From Streptomyces sp. TRM68367 (GTDB taxonomy: Bacteria; Actinomycetota; Actinomycetes; Streptomycetales; Streptomycetaceae): DNA of 64,000 bases. A program made the position numbers and the translations under genes. Where the stretch lies: the NCBI RefSeq assembly GCF_014495685.1, contig NZ_JACTVI010000005.1, positions 142,834 to 206,833 on the forward strand. Reading direction: 5' to 3'. How positions within the stretch are numbered: position 1 is the stretch's first letter; each line of letters starts with the position of its first letter. Below the pieces are notes generated by a model. It saw only the letters and a list, made by a program, of their open reading frames with translations, made no database searches and was not told where the DNA came from. Of the stretch, positions 45,401 through 53,167 are shown piece after piece.

Positions 45401-46276
45401 GCGACCCGCTCCGTGCACACGCTGACCGACGAGCTGAGCGCGGTCTCCGCGGTGGTGAAGTACCTCGTGCCCACCCTCGGCGACGAGGTCATCGGCGCGC
45501 TGCGCGGACTGCTCGGCGCCCGCGCCATGCTGGTCGAGGACTTCGCCGACGGCGCCTTCCAGAAGCTGGAGCGCGACCACCGGATCGTGGGCATCTTCGA
45601 CGGCAGTACGGCCGTCAACCTCAACTCGCTGATCAACCAGTTCCAGGTGCTCGCCCGCGGCTACCGCAAGTGCCTCGCCGACCGGGACGGGGTCGCGGCC
45701 GCCGCCCGCCTCGACGGCCCGCCGCCGGAGCTGGACCACGACCGGCTCACGCTGTACGCCCGCGCGGGTGTGAGCGTCGTGCAGTCCCTGCCGGAGGCGG
45801 TGCGCCGCGTCAAAGAGCTGGCCCCGCCCTCCGTGGCGGAGCGGGCCGTGCGGCTGCTCGCGCTCGCGGACGAGGTGCACGAGGAACTCGCCGCACACCG
45901 GCACAGCGCCCGCGCCGTCCCGGAGACGGCGTTCGCCTCCGCCGGCCGGTACGCCCTGGTGTACGCCGGCGCCGCCGGCCTCCACCTCTGGCTGGAGAAC
46001 CGGGGCCGTGCCGTGCCCGACGGCCCGCTGTGGCACGACGCGGCCTGGCTGGACGCCGTACTCGCCCGGCTGCTGAGCCGCCTGACCGGCACGCCCGACC
46101 TGGACGACGCCGATGGACCGGCTCTGGACGCCCTGCTGCCCGCACTGCACACCCAACACGAGCGGGGGCTGTTGTTCTCCCTGCTGCACTGCCCGCTGGC
46201 CGAGGCCACCAGCGCCACGAGCGGCGCAGCCGCCGACCGGCCGACCCCCACCGCCTCACCCAAGGACGCGGCATGA
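42446..46276 (+). CDS. Fusion of fatty acyl-AMP ligase (FAAL) and acyl-CoA dehydrogenase
   Basis: A 1276-residue protein from GTG 42446. Residues 1-590 are a FAAL: FLQYTSGSTGDPKGV near 170, WLPAYHDMGLIAMM, LPGYGLAESTLYVSG, then FLRTGDLGALRDGHLYVTGR and the Lys-containing KIRR end. FAALs adenylate a fatty acid and load it on an ACP. A disordered Ala/Pro/Gly linker covers about 590-690. Residues about 700-1080 are an acyl-CoA dehydrogenase fold (LALTERAHGSDL near 802; GEKWLINNAGRAEFVCVLAR), and the region equivalent to the catalytic Glu (Y-E-G-T) reads IFDGSTAVN. A helical C-terminal extension follows. One chain can therefore load an acid onto the ACP and desaturate it at C2-C3. The partner ACP is probably at 48093. 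Confidence 0.9.
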   Translation: MTDFESFVSALRRRAARKPAHSAVRFSTGPAEESLTYAELDRAARSAAQWLRGRVATGDRVLLSCGPGTGFVRAFLGCLYAGAVPVPVPLPGGFGRQEARTTAIAADTGARLVLTDAASLPAVERWLEGERTALAGTTAAAVESAERAGDATAWAERTVEPGELCFLQYTSGSTGDPKGVMVPHGALVHNLRLMRDSHGWHGGMTWCSWLPAYHDMGLIAMMLAPLYLGGTAVMMSATEFLKRPVSWLRLIARHKADISCAPNFAYDLCARRLTEEQTTGLDLSHWRYACNGAEPVDAATLARFAKRFAGAGFSARSLLPGYGLAESTLYVSGTPVDEPPTVLRADAGALADGLVTQAEGRSSGAVQELVSSGVVRGLDVRVVAADTGAVLPDGQVGEIWIRGDSVALGYWNRPAETERTFRAVTADGARPFLRTGDLGALRDGHLYVTGRLKEMIIVHGRNLYPHDVERELRDIDPAFGDLPAAVFASRPGGSVAEEVVAVQEVHSRGVPAETLATLARTTRARLAQRLGVRVGGVVLVKPGRIQRTTSGKIRRTQMRILFEEAQLSTLHEELSPQLRAAFRSEGDPVDAAPDLAATPSGNTAGAEGTGAWGMRAADEPAPRGPAGAPRSEVAAEAHKPIEPPSDGRANGVGMSAGGVAPRCGVGRDANELRVPPVVEGEVWDPYALGRELEMRLGDPGDGRQLFSYRGSAQADRAEEFPAGVCRELDASGLPRWFVPARFGGELRSAEELSQLIRILARRDFTVALGHAKTYLGAVSVWLAGRPEQAGALASRVCEGAVVSLALTERAHGSDLLAGELRAERTAGGWRLDGEKWLINNAGRAEFVCVLARTRPDGGSRGFSLFLVDKARLAPGTWRSLPRVPTHGVRGADISGIAFDGAELPADALVGAEGAGLEIVLKGFQITRTLCSAMSLGMADHALRIATGFARAHRLYGRPLDGLPHAARTLAEAYADLLAMEAASLVATRSVHTLTDELSAVSAVVKYLVPTLGDEVIGALRGLLGARAMLVEDFADGAFQKLERDHRIVGIFDGSTAVNLNSLINQFQVLARGYRKCLADRDGVAAAARLDGPPPELDHDRLTLYARAGVSVVQSLPEAVRRVKELAPPSVAERAVRLLALADEVHEELAAHRHSARAVPETAFASAGRYALVYAGAAGLHLWLENRGRAVPDGPLWHDAAWLDAVLARLLSRLTGTPDLDDADGPALDALLPALHTQHERGLLFSLLHCPLAEATSATSGAAADRPTPTASPKDAA

Positions 46277-48096
46277 CGGACCTGTCAACCACGAGCGCCA
46301 CGGAGGTCCGCGCGGACGGCGCCCGGCCTGACACCGCCCTGGAGCGCCTCGACCGCCTGGAGACCCTGCTCGGCGACCCGTACGACCCCGTCAACCCGCG
46401 CGGCTCGGCAGCCGTCCTCGAAGCCGACGAGCGCGGCGAGCTGCCCGCGGACGGCGAGAGTGCGCTGGCCGCGTACGGGCTGGGAGCCGAGTTCGCGCCG
46501 GCCGCGCTCGGCGGCCGCTTCGAGCGTTCCGACCGGTTCGCGCTGCTGATGCGGGCGATCTTCCGCCGGGACTGTGCCCTGGGCATCGGCCACGGCGTCA
46601 CCAGCTTCATCGCGGGGCTGCCGATCTGGTCGGACGGAAGCGCCGAGCAGCAGCAGCGGGCGGCCGATCTGCTGTGCGCGGGCGGCCGGATCGTCGCCGC
46701 CTACACCGAGCTCGACCACGGCAGCGACTTCACCCGGATCTCGCTCGCCGCGCGCCCCGCGGCCGACGGCGGCTATCTCCTCGACGGCGGCAAGCAGCTG
46801 GTCAACAACATCGGCCGGGCCGAGGCCGCCGTGCTCTTCGCCCGCACCGACGAACGGCCCGGCAGCCGCGGCCACTCGCATCTGCTGGTCGACCTCGACG
46901 TCCTGCCTGCGGGGCACGTCGACCGCAGTGCCCGCTATCCCACCTCCGGGGTCCGCGGCTGTCTGCTGGGGGGCGCACGCTTCGACTCCTGCCCAGTCCC
47001 GGCCGACGCCCTGCTCGGCGAGGAGGGCGGCGCCATGGAAACCGTAATGAAGGTCTTCCAAGTGACCCGCTGTGTGCTGCCCGGCATGGTCGTCGGTGTC
47101 GGTGACACCCAGCTGCGCACGGTCCTCGCCTTCGCCAGGGAACGCCGGCTGTACGGAGCCTCGGTGAGCGCGCTGCCGCTGCCCCGCTCGGTGCTCACCG
47201 ACGCCTTCGTGGACCTGCTGATCTGTGACGCGCTATCCATGGTCGCCGCCCGCACCCTGCACCTGCGGCCCGCCGAGGCGAGCGTGCGCTCGGCGGCGGT
47301 GAAGTACCTCGTGCCCAAGCTGCTCCAGGAGAACTCCTACCGGCTCGGCGTGGTGCTGGGCGCCCGCAGCTACCTACGCGAAGGGCCGTACGCGACCTTC
47401 CAGAAGGCGGCGCGCGATCTGCCTGTGGTGGCACTGGCCCACGCCAGTGGCGCGGTGTGCCTGGCGAACATCGTCCCGCAGCTGCCCCGGCTCGCCGAGC
47501 GCGCCTGGCAGCCCGCGCTGGACGCCCCCACCAGCGGGCCGGACGGCGACGACGCGCTGTTCCGCCTGCACGACCCGCTGCCCCCGCTCGACTTCGGCAG
47601 ACTGGAGCTCACCACACGCGGGGCCGACGGCCTGGCCGGCCGACTCCCGCTGTTCGCCCGGGACCTGGCCAGGCAGGCGGCCACCCGTCCCGAGCTGACC
47701 GAACTCGCCGCTCTGGCCGCCGAGTTCAGTGACGCGCTCGCCGACCTGGCGCGCCGCAGCGCCGCCCTGTCGCCGCTGGAGCGGACCCCGGTCGCCGGGC
47801 GCCGCTCCTTCCTGCTGGCCGAGCGGTATGTGCTGCTGCTCGCGGCCGCTGCCTGCCTGGCCGTCTGGCGGACGGCGCGGCGCTCCGACGGTTTCCTCGC
47901 CGACCCGCTGTGGGCCACGGCGGCGCTGCACCGGCTCGCCGGGCGGCTCGGCCCGCGCCGCGGGCCGCTGTCCCAGGCCGCCGCCGGGGCGCTCTTCGAC
48001 GAGCTGTCCGCTCGCCATAACGACGCCCGCACCTTCGACCTGTTCCGCACTCGGCTCGCCCCGCGGGCCGTACCCGTCAAGGGAGTTGCCCCATGA
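46273..48096 (+). CDS. Acyl-CoA dehydrogenase-like protein, probable partner of the fused dehydrogenase
   Basis: A 607-residue protein starting at ATG 46273 (ATGA overlap). It shows the dehydrogenase fold: YTELDHGSDFTRISLAA, LLDGGKQLVNNIGRAEAAVL, YPTSGVRGCLLGGARFDS and AFARERRLYGASV. It has the same C-terminal helical extension as the fused protein, so the two are paralogues. The catalytic-base region reads ALAHASGAVCLAN instead of the acid-containing motif, so the base is missing. It is probably the non-catalytic or altered-specificity half of a heteromeric dehydrogenase. Confidence 0.85.
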   Translation: MTDLSTTSATEVRADGARPDTALERLDRLETLLGDPYDPVNPRGSAAVLEADERGELPADGESALAAYGLGAEFAPAALGGRFERSDRFALLMRAIFRRDCALGIGHGVTSFIAGLPIWSDGSAEQQQRAADLLCAGGRIVAAYTELDHGSDFTRISLAARPAADGGYLLDGGKQLVNNIGRAEAAVLFARTDERPGSRGHSHLLVDLDVLPAGHVDRSARYPTSGVRGCLLGGARFDSCPVPADALLGEEGGAMETVMKVFQVTRCVLPGMVVGVGDTQLRTVLAFARERRLYGASVSALPLPRSVLTDAFVDLLICDALSMVAARTLHLRPAEASVRSAAVKYLVPKLLQENSYRLGVVLGARSYLREGPYATFQKAARDLPVVALAHASGAVCLANIVPQLPRLAERAWQPALDAPTSGPDGDDALFRLHDPLPPLDFGRLELTTRGADGLAGRLPLFARDLARQAATRPELTELAALAAEFSDALADLARRSAALSPLERTPVAGRRSFLLAERYVLLLAAAACLAVWRTARRSDGFLADPLWATAALHRLAGRLGPRRGPLSQAAAGALFDELSARHNDARTFDLFRTRLAPRAVPVKGVAP

Positions 48097-48398
48097 CCGA
48101 AGCCTCCGTCACCGACACCGCAGCCGACGCCACATCAGCCACTCGAGACCCCATCACCTCGCCGCAGGCCATCCGTAGTTGGCTCGTCGATCGGGTCGCC
48201 TACTACCTCGAATGCACCCCGGCCGACATCGACGCGGGCGCCGAACTCGCCGAGCTGGGCCTGGACTCCGTGTACGCCCTGACCCTGTGCGGTGACGTCG
48301 AGGACCGCTTCGGCCTCGTCGTTGAGCCCACCATGGCCTGGGACCACCCGACCATCGACGCGATCACCGCCCACCTCGCCGCCGAGCTGGCCCGCTAG
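48093..48398 (+). CDS. Acyl carrier protein (FAAL partner)
   Basis: A 101-residue protein. After a 30-residue polar leader comes an ACP fold with AELGLDSVYALTLCGDVE, the phosphopantetheine Ser in D-S-V. The gene overlaps the preceding dehydrogenase stop (ATGA), so it belongs to the loading/desaturation unit rather than to the PKS. The leader might be a docking segment. Confidence 0.92.
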   Translation: MTEASVTDTAADATSATRDPITSPQAIRSWLVDRVAYYLECTPADIDAGAELAELGLDSVYALTLCGDVEDRFGLVVEPTMAWDHPTIDAITAHLAAELAR

Positions 48399-48445
48399 GC
48401 AACGGCCCATTTCCGCACCGCTTCTCCGGGAAGGGGCGAACAGTC

Positions 48446-49429
48446 ATGCCCGAGAAAACGTTCCCTGGCATTCTGTCAACCGTAGGAAACACCCCGCTCG
48501 TTGCATTCGAAAAACTGCTGCCGGACCTGGGCTCCCGCGTGTTCGGGAAGATCGAGAGATTCAATCCGGGGGGCAGCATCAAGGACCGATCCGCGCTCGG
48601 CATGCTCCTCGCGGCCATCCGCAGCGGCGACGCGGAGCCGGGCCGTTCGGTGATCGTCGAGTCCAGCTCCGGCAATCTCGCCGTCGGACTCGCGCAGATC
48701 TGTCGGTACTTCGGACTGCGCTTCATCTGTGTGGTGGACGGCAAGACCACCGGGCAGAACCTCGCCATCCTCAAAGCCTTCGGCGCCGAGGTGGAGGTGG
48801 TGACCGAACGCGACCGGCTGACCGGCGAATTCCTGCCGGTCCGGCTGCGCCGGGTGCGCGAGCTGGTCGACCGGATGCCGGACTCGTACTGGCCCAACCA
48901 GTACACCAGCCTGCTCAACCCCAAGGCCCACGAGACGACCATGCGGGAGATCGAGGAGGCCCTGGACGGCAAGGTCGACTTCCTCTTCTGCTCGGTCAGC
49001 ACCTTCGGCACCCTGCGCGGATGCCGGGACCACATCAGAGCGCGCGGTCTGGACACCACCATCGTCGCCGTCGACGCGATGGGCAGCGCGATCTTCGGTC
49101 TGGAGTCCACCCAGCGCCTGATCCCGGGCCACGGCGCGTCCGTGGTACCGCCGCTGATGGATGCCTCGGCCGCCGACGAGGTGGTGCACATCTCCGACCT
49201 GGAGTGCGTCACCGCCTGCCGTCGGCTCATCGACCGGGAGGCGGTCCTCGCGGGCGGCTCGTCCGGTGCCACCGTGGCGGCGCTGTGGAAGATCAGGCAC
49301 CGCATACCTGATGGCTCGAACTGCGTCCTCATCTTCCCCGACGGCGGCGACCGCTATCTCGACACCATCTACTCGGACTCCTGGGTGCGCGAGAACTTCG
49401 GCGACGTCGCACACCTGTGGAAGGGCTGA
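48446..49429 (+). CDS. sbnA: SbnA-like PLP synthase for 2,3-diaminopropionate biosynthesis
   Basis: A 327-residue fold type II PLP enzyme of the cysteine synthase family. The PLP Lys is in NPGGSIKDRSALGML, the substrate loop in IVESSSGNLAVGLAQ, and the phosphate loop in CSVSTFGTLRGC. SbnA condenses O-phospho-L-serine with L-glutamate to N-(2-amino-2-carboxyethyl)glutamate, and SbnB (51805) oxidises this to L-2,3-diaminopropionate. Finding both in one cluster strongly supports Dap supply to the NRPS. The start is ATG 48446 with GGGAAGGGG upstream. Confidence 0.93.
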   Translation: MPEKTFPGILSTVGNTPLVAFEKLLPDLGSRVFGKIERFNPGGSIKDRSALGMLLAAIRSGDAEPGRSVIVESSSGNLAVGLAQICRYFGLRFICVVDGKTTGQNLAILKAFGAEVEVVTERDRLTGEFLPVRLRRVRELVDRMPDSYWPNQYTSLLNPKAHETTMREIEEALDGKVDFLFCSVSTFGTLRGCRDHIRARGLDTTIVAVDAMGSAIFGLESTQRLIPGHGASVVPPLMDASAADEVVHISDLECVTACRRLIDREAVLAGGSSGATVAALWKIRHRIPDGSNCVLIFPDGGDRYLDTIYSDSWVRENFGDVAHLWKG

Positions 49430-49435
49430 ACGCGG

Positions 49436-50788
49436 ATGCTCATGTCCACCGGCCAGGAGGCGCTCTGGCTTGCCCACCGGATCGATCCGGACAGCTCCGC
49501 GTACAACGTCGTCCTCGCGGTGCGGCTGCGTGACCGCGTCGACACCGAGGTCCTGCAGCGGGCGCTGACCGCACTCGTCGAACGGCACGAACTGCTGCGC
49601 TCCCGCTTCCCCGCCACCAACGAGGGGCCCGTACGGCTGCTCATGGCGCCCGAGTCGCTGAGGCTCGAGGTGCGGGAGGTGCCGGACACCGACGAGGAGA
49701 GGCTGTTCCGGCTCGCCCGGCGGGCGGGCGAGGAGCCGTTCCGCATCACGGAGTCCGGGGCGTTTCGCGCGGTGCTGCTGCGCCGGGCGCCCGACGACGC
49801 GGTGCTGGTCACCGCCACCCACCATCTGGTCAGCGACGCCACCTCACAGTGGTTGCTGGTACGCGACCTGTTCGCCGAGTACGGCGCCCGCACCGGGCAG
49901 GGCGCACCCGCCACCCCGCCCGGTGCGGTCACGCCCTGGGACGAACAGGTGCGTGCCGAGCGGGACTTCGTCCTCTCACCGCGGGGGCAGCGGGCCGCCG
50001 CGTACTGGCAGGACGTGTGCGCCGGCGTCCAGGCGGCGGAGCTGCCCACCGACCGGCCGCGGCCGGCGCAGCGCACCCTCAATGGCGCCACCCACGAGGT
50101 GAAGCTGGACACGGCGACGGCGCAACGGCTGCGGGAAGCGGCCGCGGACCGGGGCCTCACTCCGTTCGCGTGGCTGCTCGGCACCTTTCAGTCCGCCCTG
50201 AACCGTTCCGGCGCCGGCGACGGCTTCCTCATCGGCTGCCCGGCCACCACACGGTTCACGCCCGGCACCCGGGAGGCAGTTGGCTACTACGTCAACGCGC
50301 TGCCGGTCGTCGGGCGGTTCACCTCCGCGACGACGCTGCTGGGGGTCATCGAGTCGGCGCAGCGGCAGCTGCGCACCGGGATGGCACACGCCCGCCATCC
50401 CGTGGAGCTGCTGGCCGGCGGGCCCTCGCGCGGGCCGCTGTTCCGGATCTCCTGCACCCTGGTGGCCGCGGACCGGCTGCCGGTGCCCGGGCTGTACGAG
50501 GGGCCGGTGCGGCTCGGTGGGCTGCGGGCCGAGCTGTGCGACGTGCCGCAGCAGGAGGGGCAGCTCGACCTGACCGTGGAGGTGCTCCAGGGCGCCAACG
50601 GCTTCCGGGCGGTGCTGCGCTACAACACCGACCTGTTCGACGCGGCCACGATCGAACGGTTCGGGGAGACCTGGCACCGCCTGCTCGACACCTCCCTCGA
50701 CACACCCGGCACCCGCGTGGCCGACGTCTCCCTCGTCGCCCCCGACGATCTGGCCTTTCTGCTCGCACTCGGGTCGGGGGCGGCATGA
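49436..50788 (+). CDS. Free-standing NRPS condensation domain
   Basis: A 450-residue protein. The condensation fold is clear, starting with STGQEALWLAHRIDPDSSAY and with the active HHxxxD as TATHHLVSDATSQWLL. No adenylation or carrier domain is attached. The first NRPS (53168) begins directly with an adenylation domain and has no starter C domain, so this protein probably transfers the acyl chain from its ACP to the first amino acid in trans. The stop overlaps the FkbM methyltransferase start (ATGA). An alternative is a late-stage acyltransfer role. Confidence 0.88.
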   Translation: MLMSTGQEALWLAHRIDPDSSAYNVVLAVRLRDRVDTEVLQRALTALVERHELLRSRFPATNEGPVRLLMAPESLRLEVREVPDTDEERLFRLARRAGEEPFRITESGAFRAVLLRRAPDDAVLVTATHHLVSDATSQWLLVRDLFAEYGARTGQGAPATPPGAVTPWDEQVRAERDFVLSPRGQRAAAYWQDVCAGVQAAELPTDRPRPAQRTLNGATHEVKLDTATAQRLREAAADRGLTPFAWLLGTFQSALNRSGAGDGFLIGCPATTRFTPGTREAVGYYVNALPVVGRFTSATTLLGVIESAQRQLRTGMAHARHPVELLAGGPSRGPLFRISCTLVAADRLPVPGLYEGPVRLGGLRAELCDVPQQEGQLDLTVEVLQGANGFRAVLRYNTDLFDAATIERFGETWHRLLDTSLDTPGTRVADVSLVAPDDLAFLLALGSGAA

Positions 50789-51642
50789 GCGACTCAGGAG
50801 GGACCGGCCCCGAGGAATCGCGCCACCGGCAGGAGCCCGGCACGAACATCCCGACGGTCCCCTGCCCCGGCGGCCCCCTGCGGCAGCAGTTGCCCGACGG
50901 CCCCGCCGTGTGGTGCACCAACGGCCCCGCGGCGGTGGCCATGTGGCGGGAGATGCTGCCGCCGGGGGCGTACGACCGGGCGGCACGCGGGCTGCGGGAC
51001 GGGGGCACGGTCGTCGATGTCGGCGCCAACATCGGGCTGCTGTCGGTTCTCTGCGCGCGCACCCGGCGGCGCGTCCGCGTCATCGCGGCCGAGCCGGCGC
51101 CCGCGCTGCACGCCTGCTTGGTGCGCAATCTCGCCGAGCATGCGGCGCCGGGCTGGGCGGCAGAGTGCGTGGCCGCCGCGGACCGACCCGGCCGGCTGCG
51201 CTTCACGTACTACCCCGAGGCCCCCGGCAACTCCGGCCTCCACGCCGACCGGGCCGCCGACGACGAGATCAGCCTGATCTTCCTCCGCAACAGCAGGGTC
51301 GCTCCCGAGGACGCCGCCGAACTGCTCGAAGGCCTACACGAGGGCGTCGAGTGCACCGTCCCCGCCCTGACCGTCTCCGACCTGCTGCGCCGCCACGCCG
51401 TCTCGCGCGTCGACCTTCTCAAGGTCGATGTCGAACGCGCGGAACTGGACGTCCTGCGTGGCATCGAGGACCTCCACTGGCCCCTGATCCACACGGTGGT
51501 GGTCGAGGTCCACGACGAGGCCGGCCGCCTCACCGCCGTCCAGAACCTGCTGCACCGCCACGGCTTCACGCTCGAGGTGCACCAGGATCCTCTCCTGGCG
51601 GGCACGGGCCTGTACGAGCTGGAGGCCGTACGGGAGTGCTGA
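50785..51642 (+). CDS. FkbM-family SAM-dependent methyltransferase
   Basis: A 285-residue protein. Motif I is GTVVDVGANIGLLSVL, followed by VIAAEPAPALHACLVRNLAE. The FkbM signature region is VDLLKVDVERAELDVLRGIE. Family members are mostly O-methyltransferases of secondary metabolites. It ends the second operon. What it methylates is unknown: a hydroxyl of the chain or a modified residue would be the usual target. Confidence 0.9.
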   Translation: MSDSGGTGPEESRHRQEPGTNIPTVPCPGGPLRQQLPDGPAVWCTNGPAAVAMWREMLPPGAYDRAARGLRDGGTVVDVGANIGLLSVLCARTRRRVRVIAAEPAPALHACLVRNLAEHAAPGWAAECVAAADRPGRLRFTYYPEAPGNSGLHADRAADDEISLIFLRNSRVAPEDAAELLEGLHEGVECTVPALTVSDLLRRHAVSRVDLLKVDVERAELDVLRGIEDLHWPLIHTVVVEVHDEAGRLTAVQNLLHRHGFTLEVHQDPLLAGTGLYELEAVREC

Positions 51643-51673
51643 CCGCGTCGGGGCCGGGCGGAGCGGTACGGGA

Positions 51674-51707
51674 CGTATAGGGCGCATATAGCACCGGAGC
51701 CCACCAT
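51674..51707 (+). promoter_or_regulatory. SARP-type activator site and promoter of the SbnB-NRPS operon
   Basis: CGTATAG (51674) and CATATAG (51685), 11 bp apart, with CACCAT 28 bp from the first repeat as candidate -10. The stretch from the -10 on (CCACCATCGCTGCATCACC) resembles that at 28820-28838, so two of the three promoters look related over about 45 bp. Confidence 0.78.
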
Positions 51708-51804
51708 CGCTGCATCACCACAGGCGCTGTCCTACCGCCTCCGGCCTGTTCTTGCCATCACTGCCGGCCCTTGTCCTCGCTCGTCCCGCAGAGAGGGAAC
51801 CCCC

Positions 51805-52803
51805 ATGCTGATCCTCCGGCGCACCGATGTGGCGGATGTGCTGTCCGGCCGGGAGGCGGAAATCATCCATCTCGTCGCCGACACCTACCGGCTGCACGAT
51901 GCCGGGCAGACGGCCCTGCCGCATTCGACGTTCCTGCGCTTCCCCGAGGAGCGCCACCGCAGCGACCGGGTCATCGGACTGCCGGCCTACCGCGGCGGCG
52001 AGCGCCCGGCGGCCGGGATGAAGTGGATCGCCTCCTTCCCGGGCAACGTCGCCGCCGGCACCGAGCGTGCAAGTGCCGCCATCGTGCTCAACTCCCTCGA
52101 CCACGGCCGCCCGGTTGCGTTCGTCGAGGGCGCCGTGATCTCGGCCAAACGCACCGCCGCGAGCGCCGCGCTCGCCGCTGCGGAGCTCACCGCCGAGCGG
52201 CCCCCGGCCTCCGTGCTGCTGATCGGCTGCGGCGTGATCAACCTGGAGATCCTGCGCTTTCTGGCCGCCGCCCTGCCCGGGCTGCGCGAGGCCGCCCTGT
52301 ACGACACCGACCCGGCCCGCGCCGAGGCGTTCGCGGACCGCTGCGCCGAGGCCGCGCCCGAGGTGAAGGCCCACCCGGTGACCGACCTGGCGGCGGCCCT
52401 CGGCGAGCACCGTCTGGTGTCGCTGGCCACCACCGCGGCCACTCCGCACATGGACCTGACCGCATGCGGCCCGGACACCACCGTGCTGCACGTCTCGCTG
52501 CGCGACCTGACGGCCGGGGCGATCCTCGGCGCGGTCAACGTGGTCGACGACACCGACCACGTCTGCCGCGAGCGCACCTCGCTCGACCTGGCTCAACAAG
52601 CCACCGGGAACCGGGACTTCGTCGCCGCCGAGATCGGCGCGCTGCTGCGCGGCACCGCGATCCTGCGCCGCGTCCCGGGACGGCCCGTCGTCTATTCCCC
52701 GTTCGGCCTGGGCGTGCTGGACATCGCGCTGGCCGAGTACGTGCGCGAAGAGGCCGAACAGCGCGGGCTCGGCGTCCGCGTCGAGGACTTCCTGCCGGCC
52801 TGA
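51805..52803 (+). CDS. sbnB: SbnB-like N-(2-amino-2-carboxyethyl)glutamate dehydrogenase
   Basis: A 332-residue protein of the ornithine cyclodeaminase/mu-crystallin family. The NAD-binding motif is VLLIGCGVINLEILRFL. Substrate-side residues lie in AGMKWIASFPGN and in VEGAVISAKRTAASAA. With SbnA (48446) it completes the L-2,3-diaminopropionate pathway, releasing alpha-ketoglutarate. It is the first gene under the third SARP-type promoter, separated from sbnA by the methyltransferase and C-domain genes. Confidence 0.93.
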   Translation: MLILRRTDVADVLSGREAEIIHLVADTYRLHDAGQTALPHSTFLRFPEERHRSDRVIGLPAYRGGERPAAGMKWIASFPGNVAAGTERASAAIVLNSLDHGRPVAFVEGAVISAKRTAASAALAAAELTAERPPASVLLIGCGVINLEILRFLAAALPGLREAALYDTDPARAEAFADRCAEAAPEVKAHPVTDLAAALGEHRLVSLATTAATPHMDLTACGPDTTVLHVSLRDLTAGAILGAVNVVDDTDHVCRERTSLDLAQQATGNRDFVAAEIGALLRGTAILRRVPGRPVVYSPFGLGVLDIALAEYVREEAEQRGLGVRVEDFLPA

Positions 52804-52906
52804 ACGTCACGCCGGTACGGCTGCCCGCCTGCGGTCGTCCCCCTCTGGGCACCTTGCCCAACCTGCCCGACCCCACCCGTCCACTCGTATGCCTGAAGGA
52901 GTTCCC

Positions 52907-53125
52907 ATGACCACCGAGCAGACCGAAGGCCCTCGCCAGCGCGTGGTGTTCAACGAGGAGGAGCAGTACTCGCTGTGGCCCGTCGGGCGGGAGCTGCCCG
53001 CCGGCTGGCACGCCGAGGGCACCGAGGGCTCCCGGGAGGAGTGCCTGGCCCGGATCGCCGAGGTGTGGACCGACATGCGCCCGCTGAGCCTGCGCCGCCG
53101 CATGGACGAGTCCTCTGCGGCCTGA
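52907..53125 (+). CDS. MbtH-like NRPS helper protein
   Basis: A 72-residue protein from ATG 52907, directly after AAGGAG; the in-frame ATG at 52889 lies before that site. It has the MbtH pattern NEEEQYSLWPVGRELPAGW, then WTDMRPLSLRRRM. MbtH proteins bind and activate adenylation domains. It sits just before the NRPS genes, as usual. Confidence 0.96.
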   Translation: MTTEQTEGPRQRVVFNEEEQYSLWPVGRELPAGWHAEGTEGSREECLARIAEVWTDMRPLSLRRRMDESSAA

Positions 53126-53167
53126 GTCCGCCACCGCCCGACACCCAGGTCTGTGACAGGAGTTGCC

